From Butyriboletus loyo (lineage: Eukaryota > Basidiomycota > Agaricomycetes > Boletales > Boletaceae): a stretch of 64,000 bases of DNA. Shown here piece by piece: positions 22,608-35,700 of this stretch; the first letter of the stretch is position 1; every line of letters starts with the position of its first letter. Below the pieces are notes generated by a model. It saw only the letters and a program-made list of their open reading frames with translations. It was not told the origin of the DNA and did no database searches. A program made the position numbers and the translations under genes. Where the stretch lies: the NCBI GenBank assembly GCA_038093515.1, contig JBBPSI010000077.1:1-64000 (forward strand), written 5' to 3'.

Positions 22608-22615
22608 TTATATAA
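22608..22615 (-). promoter_or_regulatory. TATA box of the Ser/Pro-rich protein gene
   Basis: TATATAAA on the minus strand, about 70 bp before the ATG at 22539, a usual fungal spacing. Confidence 0.55.
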
Positions 22616-22639
22616 CCCCGACATGGCAATTCCCGGTTT

Positions 22640-25600
22640 GTCCGTCCTTCCTGGCACGTGTTCCCCGCTCAAAAACCCCGGATTGTCGTGCCATCTGATT
22701 ATTAAGCCGTAGTGGCTGTGTAAATTATTGTCTTCCTGGCTGCCATGGACGATCTGAACAGAACGATTTTACTTGTAGCAATGCAGAATTAACGGTTTGT
22801 TCGCATGATGGCCCACCCCCCTAAACAACGGGCGTAGAAGAGTTGCTTGTGATAGGAACCTCCTCTCACGTTCTGGAAAGGTTATCTTGTGATTCCAAGA
22901 TCCGCGGCCCGTATCGAAACCCCGCGAGATGAGAGAAATGCGAGTTCGGTGGTTTTGGATGCCTGACCAACTACTCATCTGATCACTCATCACGTTCGAA
23001 CCTGGCCAAGGAAATGTTTTCCAGCCGATCAGTACGCTGGATGTTGTGTGTTCTGTTACGTGTGTCACGGTCCTTATCGACTCCGTCCGCTTTGGATACT
23101 CCTCGGTGTGCAATCTGAACTGGCGCAAACTGATTACCATATGGAAACCTCCGCGCAGTGTATTTCGAATTGTTTGGCCATGATCGTCATCATGACATGT
23201 CTGAGTAAAGCATTCTCTTGTTTCTCGGAGTCTGATGGTTCAGAGACCCCAATATCAACCCTGACTCCGTTTCCATCAATTCAAACAAAAATAAACATTT
23301 ACCGCCACTTTCCAATCACCAAATCCAAATTCCTTTTTGAAACGCGCTCAATATTTCCACTATCCACATTTGGGAACCTGAGCTGGCGAGGTCCACAGAC
23401 GACACGTTGCACCACTCCCAAGGCTGCTCATCATATCTGCCATAACATGACCGCTCATCTCAGATCTCAGGCTCGAATATTTGTTGCCAACACTCGCAGT
23501 GATTTCTGATCAACTCGAGTACCTTTCATCCACTGCTGCGGTTCGGCCGTTGGAGTGCTACTAATCATGGAACAACCCCACTTTTATCCCATATCGACTT
23601 CCTTTTCCCGTCCCCAGCGTTCGAAAAAGAACGCTCCGTGGGAGTGATTGCAGGTCGTGTGGAGGCCACGCCTCAGATATTCATGTGTACCCACCCATGT
23701 TTGAACTTCTTCACACCAGATTTTGCTTGGGTACCTCTCATACGGCCTTCCGCAGGGTCATTTCGATTATCGCGCCACTTTCTTGTTTCCCCAATATCTT
23801 GGGCATGGGCTCTCGAATCGCTTTGTCTACATCCTTTTGGCTTGTCGACTGGCTCGATTTTGAAGGAACGCAAGATCGCCGCTCGAGCGTACACTGACGA
23901 CAGGCATCGCCCGCAATGAGGTAGCGGACATATGTTGGACCACTGTCCCACCGTGACCGCTCGACCTTTCACCCACTCCATCTATCGACGTAGCCACCCT
24001 TCCACTCCCTGCTCTTCATGCTATCGTACCGCGCCGTCGTCCTCTCCGAATTGTTCCGATCTCCTTACTCACGAACCTGGGAACTCGCCGTTGCCTTGAT
24101 CGCGGTCTGACGAAGACTTGCAGTCTATAGATGGTACAGTTCAGATACCCCATCATGCATCAATCGCACATCGAGGCGATGACGGGAAAATGTCGATTAG
24201 TACAACAGTGTTCTTTATCGTCCCCCGGAAGCACCCGGACATGGTAATATCCAATCATGCTATGCTCTTCAAATAGAATATCGAAAGGGCCAAATGGACC
24301 TAGGTCCAACGGGTTCAGTGGAAGTGAGCTGACCAGCGCCATGTAGCATATCTTCGAGTAGCCCGTTGGTCGCTTCGCAGGAGGGGATCCAAGAGAGCCT
24401 TTTTGTCGACGCCGGTCGCCCTCGTATGCACCTACTAATAGCACATGAACTGTTGTTCAAACCAGACAGAGAGTGTATCGCGCAGTGACCTACTTCCACT
24501 AAAGCCCCCGAGTATATTTCCTTTACTCCGACGGCGTGGCGAATGGATATTGGAAAATCGCGCCCCTGTCATCAGGGTCGGCGATTCCGGCAGGCAGTTC
24601 GACAGAATCTACTTCAGCCTTTTGACGGCGACGTGTGGTACCTGTTTGAGTTAGTAATCGAACCTGGCACACATGATCCATTCGCCGACGGTAGGAATTT
24701 AGCAGGAGGCTTTCGGGGGGGGACGGATGAACGAACCGGATCGCGACTGAAAGCTCCCAAAGTCGTTCCACGCTCGTTCCGACACTGCTGAATGACATCC
24801 ACATGTTCAGAGGTCCGCCCTTGGCGTTTTTCATCTTCAAAATGTACTGCACGATGTCACTGACCATGAATGTATGCAAAACAGCGCAACGAAAGAACCA
24901 GCACACATTGCTTTATCATCCTTTGTCGATCCAATTCTTGCAGCCGACATGGAACACGCGAACGTCACCCATGATACGTGAGGCCTTGAAATCCCAACGT
25001 TCCTTGATCCGTACGTGGGGAATAGACTGACCCCTGTGTCCAATCGTTGCATCCCCGGGGCCATCCTTGATGTTGGCCTTGTTCAAGCTCTACTTCCTAT
25101 CGCACAAGCGTTCAGTACAACGCAAAGATCTGTCGTATCAATTGACACTGTTTGCGGAACGTGTCTTCCATGCCCAGCGTCCAGAATCTCAATCAGTCAT
25201 GGACGAACGAGACGGCGGCACGTTTAGTGAGCCTTGCGTACTTGCCAGCAGCAGCGGCAATATCTCCTTCCGCCAACTGCCACGGTGGCTTCTCCGTCTG
25301 ATTATAATTTCCGGAAAGAGACATCGACGACGCTCGTCCATTCAAGAGAAGCCTGAGATGGCGTGAGCAGAACGAGACTCTGTCCAAACGGAGGGACGCA
25401 ACGTACCCCCATGAACAGAACGCATGGCGAGACCTTATCCCTAGCATGCATACGTGACATATGCCGAATAGGCACCCGCGCAGCTCAGCCCGTAGCAACG
25501 AAAAGACGAACGATTTTTACCTTGTGTTACATCCCCACGACGTCTTCATCATGTCGTGAAAACATGTCCCCGGCCGGACGACATGCGCGATTAATTTACG

Positions 25601-26590
25601 GACGTGTTTCTGGGCGCGACGCGATGTCGGTTCATTGTTGCACGAACTCGCAAACCGTTTGCACGTTTCGGGAGCAACGTAGAGGACATCCTGGTTCGAA
25701 AAAAAAAAGACGAGGACCATCGAATATGTAGGGTGTGTGGTGCCCCGCCGGTACTTGACCAAGACGTAAGCACAGGAGGTCATCGAAGCGAGTCAGAATG
25801 TCGCACATCTTTCATTGCGCCGGAGCTCGCTTCCGGGGACAGAGAACTTCCGGTGACAGGGAGTAAGTGTGTATTACAGCAGGATCCAAAAGACCGCTTT
25901 CGTCCGACGGTCTCCGACCAACCGTTTTTGGCGCCTTTCCTGAGTGTTCGTACCTAGCGGGGTGCTTGCTAGAGCGTCTGGTCCGAGACTAGCGAAGTGA
26001 ATTCTGCGCAGCATAGTAAATCCGGGTTAGGATAGAATTAACCAACTACGCTGTAAATTAATACATGCCTAGAGAATAGTTTTACCGTAAACCCAAAGCC
26101 GAGTAGAACACGGGCGAAAGCGGTCCAACGTGGATGCATAAACAGATGTCCCACCCGTGACTGTATAAGTTTGGCGTGGTGGTAACCCCACGAGCCGTGT
26201 GACGCCGAATGAAGCTGTTGCCAGGCTCGCGTTCGGCGGCGATCAAGGCCGAGGCCCCAAAGTTTCGTTACCGTCATCACGGCGCAACTCCACAGATAAG
26301 AGGGAAGACTGTCGTGTAAGGAAGGCGATGGATTAGAGTTGAAACCTCGGAACAAATAAACTAGCGCTAGGAATACACCATTAAAAGGTGAGCCAGAGAC
26401 CGCTGAAATGAATGTAGGAATGAGTGTGGGATACAAAAGATACGTGCCTGGACATTCCACGTTCAGATTCAGATAATAATATCCATAAGGGGTAAAGGTG
26501 GAGCAGGTGTATACATTGGCACAAAGTGCCGGGGGAGAACGAAAGAAAGGAACGTGAAACGAATACTGAACAAAATAGACCGATGCGCGA
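22640..26590. other. Gene-poor stretch of about 4 kb
   Basis: Frames up to about 190 codons occur on both strands, but none shows a motif, codon pattern or splice arrangement that I can defend. Part of 26038-26590 is probably the 3' UTR of the minus-strand gene ending at 26591. This is by far the longest unassigned stretch in the window. It may hold decayed genes, long UTRs or non-coding RNA. No repeats or transposon ends were noticed. Confidence 0.5.
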
Positions 26591-28202
26591 TCAATCCAGG
26601 AAGGCGAGTTCACTCAATCTACGACTCTCCACGTCTTCAATACCCCTTGTCTCCCTGAGGATGCTTGCGAAACTGTGGATGGTCGGGCTGATCGCCGTCC
26701 TTGGTGCCTGAGCCGCGAGAAAAGGGGTAGCCTGGTGATCTGCAGAGGAAAGTGTACTCGAACTCGGCGACCTGAGACTTCCCACAACGGAACGACGGAG
26801 ATTGGAAAGGGAACGAGTTCCCAGACTAGATAACGAGGACCCGATAACCCTGCGTCCTCGATCCCCCGAATCACTCGTGCGCCTACGAGAGGGAAACCGA
26901 ACGTTTTCCTTTTCCGGCACAGGAAGGTGGTCCGATTGCGACTGTGACTCCGGTGTTGACCCTGCACATTGTGACGAAAAAGTGTACGAAGTAGGACTCT
27001 CCACGATCACGGGGCAAGATGGATACTCGAGCACAGTTGATATAATGATGGGTACGTTGGCCGGCGATACGGGGGGAGGGGGTGTGATTGGTCCTTGCTC
27101 CGAGGGGTCCTCGTGTAAGACCTCGAGGTACGAAGAAGTCGACAATGGAGGAACGGAACTGCAAAATGAAGGTCTGCCCATGGGAGGCAGATCCGTCTTC
27201 CCCTCGTCCGATCGCCGCAAGGCATCCGCTTCGGGAGGAGGAACGGGCGATGAGGGCGATGCTAGCACAGACAGAGGGCGGGCCTTCGTGCCCTGCAAGC
27301 ACGGGGAAGCTGAGCATTCACAATCCGGATCGCTACTCTCCGAGGTTCGGTTCATGACCAACCAACTTGCCTTGAGCCGTTCCGCTTCGCTTACACCGTT
27401 GAACGTCACGTTACTCGGTGAAGGGATGCAGCGAAGACGTCCATCAGCCTCCCGTTCCTGTTCACTGAGATCTTTGCGTGGAGGAAGGAGTCCGCGTTCT
27501 CGGAGAGCAGCCTCTCGGTGTTCTTTAGAAACAAAGCTGTTGGGGAGTGTTGGGGAGACGGCGATCGTGGAACGGAGTGCTTGGGTGGGTACCATGTCCG
27601 CCGGCAAAGTCCGCGTCGATGGCCGAGATCGCAAAGCTTGAGTGTTGGACTTGGAAGGAATGGAAATATTGAGTTTCGAGGTTACACGACGGATCAACGT
27701 CGATTTGGCGGGGGGTTGAAGAGCGTCGATGGGATCACTGGGTCAACGATCAGAACCGACATCGCGAGTTTGATATAGGTGGAGTTAATAAGGGATTAGA
27801 AACGGTAATACAAAGAGGCATGACGAAATTAACGTGGGGTAAAAAGATGGCAGGAGAACCGAGTGACCACACCCACCTCGCAAGGCCGAACTTTAAAGAT
27901 TTCTTGGATGGGCGTTCAGGATGAGTGGTGTGAGATGCCTTGTCGAAGGAGAAGGTCATATGTGTATTCTCCGTGAACTTCTCGGGCGCCCCGCGTGACG
28001 TCTTTCCGCTCTCTGAGATGCTCACGAAGGGTTCCCCCGACTTGCGATCATTCTTACCCGGGGCGATATGAATGATGTGAGGTCGGTCGCGCTCAGGCGA
28101 AGACTCGTCGCTGTCTTCCTCGCTTGATGATGGAAGAGTCGGAGCCGGAGTAGAACGAAGACGGAAGCGGCGGAAGGGATCAAAAGTAGTGTTTGAAGGC
28201 AT
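26591..28202 (-). CDS. Uncharacterised Ser/Pro-rich protein
   Basis: About 490 residues in two exons. The 140-nt intron (about 27744-27882) joins KFGLA to SDPIDAL in frame. The N-terminus (MPSNTTFDPFRRFRLR) is basic and followed by an acidic-Ser patch SSSEEDSDESSPERDRP. An ordered-looking segment KEHREAALRERGLLPPRKDL and the neighbouring SEAERLKASWL stand out as the most likely conserved parts. The remainder is low-complexity (PPPPVSP, SRRRTSDSGDRGRR, SSLSSLGTRSLSNLRRS). The C-terminus is RRLSELAFLD. No enzyme motif, membrane span or signal peptide is seen. The long antisense frame across it is only a codon shadow. Confidence 0.68.
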
Positions 28203-28471
28203 GGTTCGTCGCGGCTGACTGGGGCCAGGATGGGGCAGAGATGGAAGGAGGGAGTGAGAAGGGGAACGCTATAAATGTGGGTCCAGCGTGACCAGCGACT
28301 ACTGTGACCGAGAGGAATAACCGAAAGTCGATGAGGATTGAAGGTCCGGGGGACGGAGATTCAGTTTATGAGGGCTCGTAATAAATTAAAAGGATGGCAC
28401 TGCGGCGAATCCCATGAGGCTGGCCAAGACCAAATGCTTCAAGTTTCCGTTCTTCTTGTTCGCCGCTTGTA

Positions 28472-29523
28472 TTGTATTGGCAGTGGAGCATAGCTAGTCT
28501 CGTCGAAACTGAATTGACGGATGACAACGCATGGTGTCATTCCTTGCCAAATCGGTCGACAAGCGTGCGGAAGGCTGAAACTTTCGAGAGACCTCAACTC
28601 TCTCACTCCCGCAGTCGCCTCTGTCTACATGAACCTCTGAAACAGCGCCGGCTCCGTTTTGGACTGACCGCGCGCGACAACTGTTTGTCTAGAGAAGTGC
28701 GTCCGCATCAAACAGCTCCACACCCAAACTTCTCTTTTACAGTACTATCTCACGACCTTGCCAACCCCGTTTTATGGGAATTCAGAAGCGGCCAACGTGA
28801 TGCACAGCAACATGTCACTCCAGCCTGTTCTCACAGAATTCGACATCTTGAAGACCTCCCACAGGTAAATGCCACACACACATTCGATCTGCACAGACCG
28901 AGTCGCCAAACAGGTTCCTCCGCGACGTCACAGAAGCAGAGGCCACCACGTCTTGGAACGATCAGCTCGCGAAAAAGTACTATGACAGCCTCTATCGCGA
29001 ATTCGCGATCTGCGATCTAAAGCACTACAAGTCTGGCAACGTGCGTCGTTTTGCTGTCCTCTCGTCGCACTGCACCTAGTCTTACCCACGATATCCCTAG
29101 TTTGCCCTTCGCTGGCGTACAGAATCAGAGGTTCTCGACGGAACTGGAGAAACGTCGTGTGCAAATACCCGTTGTGAACATCATCGTTCACCTGCTCCCC
29201 CCGGTCTCTCAACCCTCGAACTTCCTTTCGCTTACGAAGAGCACGAGGAGCAGAAGGAAGCGCTTGTCAAAATCGTGCTGTGTCCGAGATGCGTGCGCAA
29301 GTTGATGTGGAAGCGAAGGCATGACAAGCGTAACGGAAAGGAAAAGGGTGGCGAAGAAGGACATGTTGTCGAGAAAAGTGCAGACCAAAGCGCGGGCGAT
29401 GAGCTCACTGCTGACAGCTTACCTCCGAACGACCACCTACGAGAAGATTCATTGGTCGGGGAGAGACGACGCCGTAGTTCGCGGTCGCGGTCCCCACAAA
29501 GACGAGGGGAGCGTCGGGGATGA
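28472..29523 (+). CDS. FRA10AC1 homologue (5' end unresolved)
   Basis: Family-specific blocks appear in order: RLRFGLTARDNCLSRE spliced to YYLTTLP, TEFDILKTSHRFLRD, LAKKYYDSLYREFAICDLKH, FALRWRTESEVLDGTGETSC, FAYEEHEEQKEALVKIVLC and CPRCVRKL. These match FRA10AC1, a conserved nuclear protein found with the spliceosome. Introns run from about 28697 to 28742, 28866 to 28911 and 29041 to 29100. The C-terminus is Arg/Ser-rich (RRRRSSRSRSPQRR), an SR-like tail fitting a splicing role. No in-frame ATG is present in the first exon as drawn, so an upstream exon carrying the start is missing from this model. Confidence 0.8.
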
Positions 29524-29762
29524 TCTGGACAATCGATTCTCCGTGCTAGTTTTTTTTTCGAGTGTTCGTTTGGTTCATCATCAGTTTATCATTTCTTTAC
29601 TTGCTTGTATATGGCTTTTTTTAATCTTGACGTTGCGGATTTCAAAGTCCGTTTATCGCTTGGAAGTTGACCGTCGTACGTGACGAGGGCACGGAAGTTT
29701 CGAACGGACATCGTCCGACTGGCCCATCAGGATTTGGCATTGGTCAACCTCTCTCCATCAAC

Positions 29763-32402
29763 ATGGCCCTACAGCCAGTGGACCGCCAGGACATTCACAA
29801 GTCGTGTCGCACCATCGAGACTCTCTCGAGTGCTCTCAACGACTATTGTGAAGCTGCGAGTACTTTCGCAGCGATACAGAAAAAGCTGTCGAGAACCCTC
29901 AGGGACGCCGCAGGACTGAAAACAAATGCCCAGTTTGCAGGTGAGTGACTCGTTCTCAGTGTTGCCGGTCATCTCCGGCTGAGAATCACCGCATTGTCAG
30001 CCAACGCTTTCGGTGCGAGTTCCATCGTTCTCGAGGCCTTGGCAGACGTCGACGGCAAGTTTGCAAAGATAGCCGAGAAGGAATCTCATAGTATCAGCTC
30101 AGAAGTCAAGAAGTGGTTGAAGAAACTCGCAGTCAGTTCTATCCCGACCGTCAGGAACTCGACTAAAATCCCTTACAGAAAGAGGAAAAGGCACACGACG
30201 AACGCATGAACGAGTCCAATGCTCGCATTAAACAAGCTGGTAATCACACCAGTCTCCAGTTGGACATTCCTAACTGTTCTGCTCAAAGGTCAAGCCTATG
30301 AAAAAAAATCCAAGAAAGGGGCCAAGGATGCAGGCGAGGAACATGCTCGCTACATCAATCTGCTCAGCGTCATTGGTCCTGAGATGTCCCAGGACAAATA
30401 GTGAGTATTCGCTACGTCTTCCGAGGTCTCGACGTGAGTGATCACCTCGGTTCATCCAGTAACCATGCTGTAAATGTCACTCAACAGAACACTTTGGTAA
30501 CATTTCATGTAGCCGCAAGTCTCTCTCGCATAGCAGATGCCGAGTGGACTCGTACTTGCGAGTGCATGCGCCGCGTATCTCCCACTATCGGTCCGCTTGG
30601 AGAATGGCGCTCGCTTTGCGAAGGAGCATGGACAGGACCCCTTCCCGATGACTTGCCAGATGTGGCGTCTGAAACTGTCCCCACGCAAGTCCCTGTCATT
30701 TCAGCAGTTTCAGAGTGGGGCCAGACTGGTCTTTCCACCCCACTTCGTAGATTATTACCTGCCCCCCCTGTTCCCGGCCACAGCCCAGGATCTGTCTCTG
30801 CTTCCGTGGCAACATCGCTCGATCCACCGCGTTCACCGTTCAGTACGGTTACTCAGAGTCAAGGTTCAATCAATTCGATCGCCACGCTCTCTGCGTTTCC
30901 TTTCCCGCCCACCCACTTCCCTGTGCCCCTGGCCACGAACGAGGCAGAATTACAACGGCAGCAAATTCAGCTCCAAAATCTCCAATCTGCACATTCTCGC
31001 GCCGCCAGTCCCAATCACACTCAGGCACAGGGTGGCCTAGCCCCACCTGCTCCTATTATGTCGGATTCTCCCAAACAGATGGCAGCTGCTGCATTGCCGG
31101 AATCGCTCGCTCTGGATGCTTCCAAGACTTTACACCCTTTGCAGATGCCTCAGACTCCGTCAACCTCCCATCAGTCCCCCCCAGACGCGCGTGCACCGCC
31201 CGAGGATGAACTTATCAAGCTGATAACACCAGGTGGGGACCCGAAGAAGCCAAGACGACCTTCTTTGATCACTCGGGTGCCTCCCCCTTTAGATAAATTC
31301 ATCAGACCGATACCGCCGTTCAAGAGGGTGGAACATTCTTCAACTGAGAAGGAGTTTGGGGTTCACGCGAACAGCAGCCGCAACACAGCTAAAAGTCATA
31401 GCATCGATATTGCTACGAAGAATCTTGAACGTACAGACTCTACTCATAGCACGGGAAGTAACGTTGCAGCCTTACGCAATAGATACACCCGGACGGTTGG
31501 CTCGCTTCGGTTTCATTCATTACCTAATTCACATGTTCTTTTTATTCAAGGCTGAAACCCCTTTGCAAGGGCCGAAAGACATCCCTCGGTTACCGATGAG
31601 CGTTTCTGAGATTGCATCTCGATATCAACCAGTGGACGAACCCCTGTCTCCACGGCGAACTGCATCCCCAATCGTGGATCGTTTTCCACCAGATACCTCT
31701 ACACACACGTCCCCACGCGATTTGCCCATCGATGAGAGCGAGATACGAAGACGCAAGCAACGTATCGAAGAGTTGGCCGAGCTTGAGCTCAAGGAGAAAG
31801 AGTACGAGCTCCGACAACGCGAACGCGAACTCGACCAGCGCACCCGCGACTTTGATCGCGATCGGCTTCAATTCCTCCATCTCCGTCCTCCTGAACTGGG
31901 CAACACCACCGATGGACCCAGAGGCCCCAGGAACAACAACAGCCCTTTCCAACACAAGCGCGGTTCTCAGAGCATCATGCACTTCAACCTCCCTTCGACG
32001 ACGACGAGCAGTTCGGGCATCTCGCCGTCATTGTTGGCGCGCCCGAGTACCTCGCATTCACCCACGCGCTCGCCGGTCTTGCCATCGAAAGATCACGCGC
32101 CGTTTTGTGGCTGCGACACATGTTCGGTGAGCAAGTACAAGGCGATGGATGCGTCCCCATCGCCTCGTGACCTTCGTCCACCCGAGCCTCCTATCCTCCT
32201 TCGTTCCGAAAAGCCAAAAGGCTGGATCCGTCGGTTGAGCATGCCGTCCGTCCACGCGGCGTTCTCTCTCGATGCCAAGAAGAATGCCAGCGCACTCAGT
32301 CTGAAAGCAGGGTTACCCCTTCCCGCTGAGAACGGTCGACTTCGGAAGCGAAGTTTCGAACAGGGGATTGGTAATCGCGCTATGACAGGGATCGGTCGAT
32401 GA
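29763..32402 (+). CDS. I-BAR/IMD-like domain protein (IVY1-like)
   Basis: About 790 residues with five introns (four between 29940 and 30460, one near 31498-31550). The first 230 residues are strongly alpha-helical (SSALNDYCEAASTFAAIQ, NAFGASSIVLEALADVDGKF, AYEKKSKKGAKDAGEEHARY, NTLVTFHVAASLSRIADAEW) in the pattern of fungal IMD/BAR membrane-bending domains such as IVY1. A Pro/Ser/Gln-rich linker follows, then a charged coiled coil (RIEELAELELKEKEYELRQR), and a Cys cluster HAPFCGCDTCSVSKY near the C-terminus that could bind a metal. It probably acts at the plasma or vacuolar membrane. The domain call rests on helix pattern rather than a fixed motif. Confidence 0.7.
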
Positions 32403-32771
32403 AGGGGATGACCCACGTCGGATATCTATTTTGTTCATTATACTCTCGTCTGTTTATGGCCGCCGTTCACTTATGATACCCACCATCTCATAGTTTTTGA
32501 TCTAGTTACTCATGACTGTCACAACCCGCTGACGCCTTTTTATATATATAAAAATCAATCGTACAAATTATCATAAATGAAGTTCGCATGTGGGGTTCTG
32601 AAACGTGGGTATACGATATTATCGGGGTAAACAACCAGTTTGTCTGTACCGCCCAAACACCAAGACCAAGAAGCAACCGTGTCCGCGATACTAAACTCCT
32701 GCTTGATCGCAGTCCTCGGATGACGACGATGACGACGAACGGGTCGCATTCCACATCGCCTCCTCCATTCA

Positions 32772-35700
32772 TCATTTCTTCTTCTTCTTCTTCGCGGCAG
32801 TGTTCTTCCTGCTCTTTTTGTTAGTTCCCTGGAATCCATCCTCGTCCTCTCCCTGTACATCGGTGGGATTGTCTGTCGTAGACGGGTCCGCGGTCGGACC
32901 CAGTTCCTCTCCATTTGCGGGGGCCTGTTCAGGGACGGGAACGGGAACGACCAGGGGGGCCGCCGCCCAGTCGGAAACCTGCGGCTCCGACACTCCGTCG
33001 GGAACAGCCGCAGAAGCCGCACCTTCCACTGCCGACGCTTCGATCGTGAACGCCGGCGGCTGTTCCTCCGGAGGCATTCCACCCGACGACTCCAGCGCAT
33101 CGAGTTCGATCTCCTTTTGCTCATCACCAAAATCAAACACGGAGGTCATGCTGCCGATGCCCTTGGACAGGGGCGCCTGCTGGGGTAGGGACCAGGTCGA
33201 ACCTCTAATGCTTGCTCCGAAACCAGAGGTTATGCTGTTGATGCCCTTGGACACAGACGCGGGTGGGGACCAGGCTGAGCCTCCAAAGCTTGCTCCGCCG
33301 AAACCAAGCGAGAACGACTGGTTCACGGAAGAGGACTGCGTTTCCGTGGTCTCTTGAGCAGTGGCAGACTGGGTGGCCGCACCCCAGTCGAACCCCTGCT
33401 CGCCCTCGGCTTGTGTGGCGAAAGCATCAGATGTAACAAGCGTGCCAGCGACTGTCGACTCGTTAACCTCCACGCTCTCAAACATCTCTTGCGTCGCTGA
33501 CATCTCGACGCGTTCTTCCACCTTCGTTTCAACGACCTCCGTGGCAGCAGCACTCACCTCTCCGATAGTCTCAGAGATGAGTTGATCCGTTGGGACCGTA
33601 TCGGCTGGGGTGTATCCAGCGGTCAGATCTTCCGTCTCACCAACTTCTTGGAACTGAGACACATTTAGGGCTAGTCCTCCAGAAGCCTCAAACGTAAACT
33701 CAAGCGATTGCTGAGGCGCGTCTACAGGTGGGTCCGCCAAGAATGCGTTTTGAGCCTCACCCAAGGCTGGGGTGGTCGCTCCAAGATCCCAAGACGTAAG
33801 CTTGGATGACTCAGTGGCCGGAAATTCACTTCGAGGCGTCGTGGGGCCCACGGATCGCGCTGATGGGGGCAAAGGAGATGCAGAGGGGGTAACGGGCTTG
33901 GATCCCCAGACGGAGTTAAGGGTATTAGCGAGCCCTCCTGGACTTTTACCGACCGTTGTATCGGCAAGGTCGATAGCTGGGTTTAGTTTGTTCGTGTTCT
34001 TGGTCTTCCCTTTCCCTTTGCCCTTTTGCGGGGCAAAACGGGTGGCAGCAGCAGCAGCAGCGGCGGCGGCGGCGGCGGCCTCTTCAGCCACAATCCTCTC
34101 TCGCTCGGCTTGCTCTCGCTCGGCTTGCTCTCTCTCAGCCCTTTCTCTCTCGGCCCACTCTCTCTCTCCATTTTCTCTCTCGATCCTCTCCATTTCAGCT
34201 CTCTCCCTCTCAGCCTTCTCGCGCTCGCGCTCAGCTCTCTCCCACTCGAGCCTCTCTCTTTCAGCCGTCAGCCTCTCCCTCTCAGCCCTGTCTCTCTCTG
34301 CCGCTGCCCGTTCTCTATCAGCCATTAGCCTTTCCCTTTCCCTTTCCCTCTCCGCCGCTGCCCGCTCTCTCTCTGCCGCATCCTTAGCTCGCCTCTCTTT
34401 CTCCAATTCCGCGCGAGATTTGGAGGAGGCGTACAAACTCGAGACTTTCGAAGCAGAAGAGCTCTTTTGGTCACGCTCGACGTGGGTAGCAGACGAGGAC
34501 AGGCGCGAAGTAGAGTTGGAGATGGTATGTTCGCGCTCAAAGGTGCGCTCCGTATAGATGGCCTGTTGCTGCTGCAGTTGCGGTTGTGGTGCTGGTGGTA
34601 CTGGTGGCGCCGGCGGAAGTGGTTGCGGCTGCGGTGCTGGTGGGAGTTGTGGTTGTGGTTGTGGTTGGGAGTGAGAGTGAGAGTGGTGATAAGTCTGAGA
34701 TCGAGCATGCGTGGATTGGGATATAGAGACAGAACGACTGTGGCTTTGGCTAACCGCATCCATGAACGTTGCATCGAGTCGTCCCGACCCCTGTGGAGTC
34801 TTGGCCCCTGATCCGATAGAATCCTGAGAATGGGTGCGAGAAGGAGCGACAGAGGCGGGACGAGATGCGGCCCGCGATGGGGCCCGCGATGCAGAGCGAG
34901 AAGGGCCAAAGTCATCCTCGGAATAGGTATCGGTTTCATCTTCGTCAGCACGATGACCACTCTCGCTGTACACGATGGACGCCGGGCCGCTGTGAAAAAC
35001 AGACGTCAGTCCGAGGGGTAACTCACCACGTGGCGGAGAGACTTACTACTTGATCTTACCCTGCGGGATGAAACGATGAATGGTGTTTCGTGAAAATGCA
35101 GGTAGAAATACGAACGTTATCATTCCATTTTATCCGAGCCTTGAATTCTGTCAAACCGAAATGGATTTCGACACTGAAGACGATGGTCCAGTAAGTCTTG
35201 CCATTCCTCCCTGCCTTTGGTTCCGCGCTTCCGCTGAGCGGTGATAGATCCGCGCGGACAATGCAGAGAGTCGAAAATTCCTCTGATGGATAAAGTCAGC
35301 CGGAGGACAGACGGCATCCGTCTAGGAAATACCATGCTGCCGAAGGATCCACGGGGGAATCGTATCACCGCCGCGATAACACCATATCTCCACTTCAAAT
35401 ACGGACAGAGTGGATAAATTCGTCAGCTCGGTGCAATATTTGCGTGTGAAGACAGTCGATTCTTTCACTTTCACACCCTGCGGTGAACGGTAAATAGAGG
35501 GATGAACCAATGGAATGGAAGGCCTACTCTAGCGAGAATGCAATCAAACGCATCTGGGAGAAGCTGGGGCCCGGAAGGGAGCTCGCAGAGTCTCCCCTTT
35601 CGTGCCACGTGTTCAGGATCATTAGGATCAAACTCCCGCAGATATTCCACGCCATACATGAACCTGGATACCCTTGCCGAGACGTGGTGATCACAGTAAA

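Noticed and set aside
22985..23020. tRNA-like T-loop sequence (GTTCGAAC)
   Set aside because: The flanking bases do not pair as a T-stem, and no D-arm, anticodon arm or acceptor stem could be folded around it.
24523..25064. Possible decayed membrane-enzyme gene on the minus strand
   Set aside because: A few helix-like stretches are present, but I could not line them up with a family or connect them by plausible introns.
26038..26613. 191-codon minus-strand frame downstream of the Ser/Pro-rich gene
   Set aside because: No ATG-supported start, no motif; position fits the 3' UTR of the gene ending at 26591.
26802..27641. 279-codon plus-strand open frame
   Set aside because: It is antisense to the Ser/Pro-rich minus-strand gene and mirrors its codon bias; it has no domain and no splice context.
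33772..34557. 261-codon plus-strand frame rich in Ser and Leu
   Set aside because: Shadow of the RE-rich coiled-coil repeat and the poly-Ala run on the opposite strand.
34325..34960. Second minus-strand frame overlapping the Hsp70 tail
   Set aside because: Low-complexity reading of the same repeats in another frame; the Hsp70 frame is supported by the conserved GPASIVY block.
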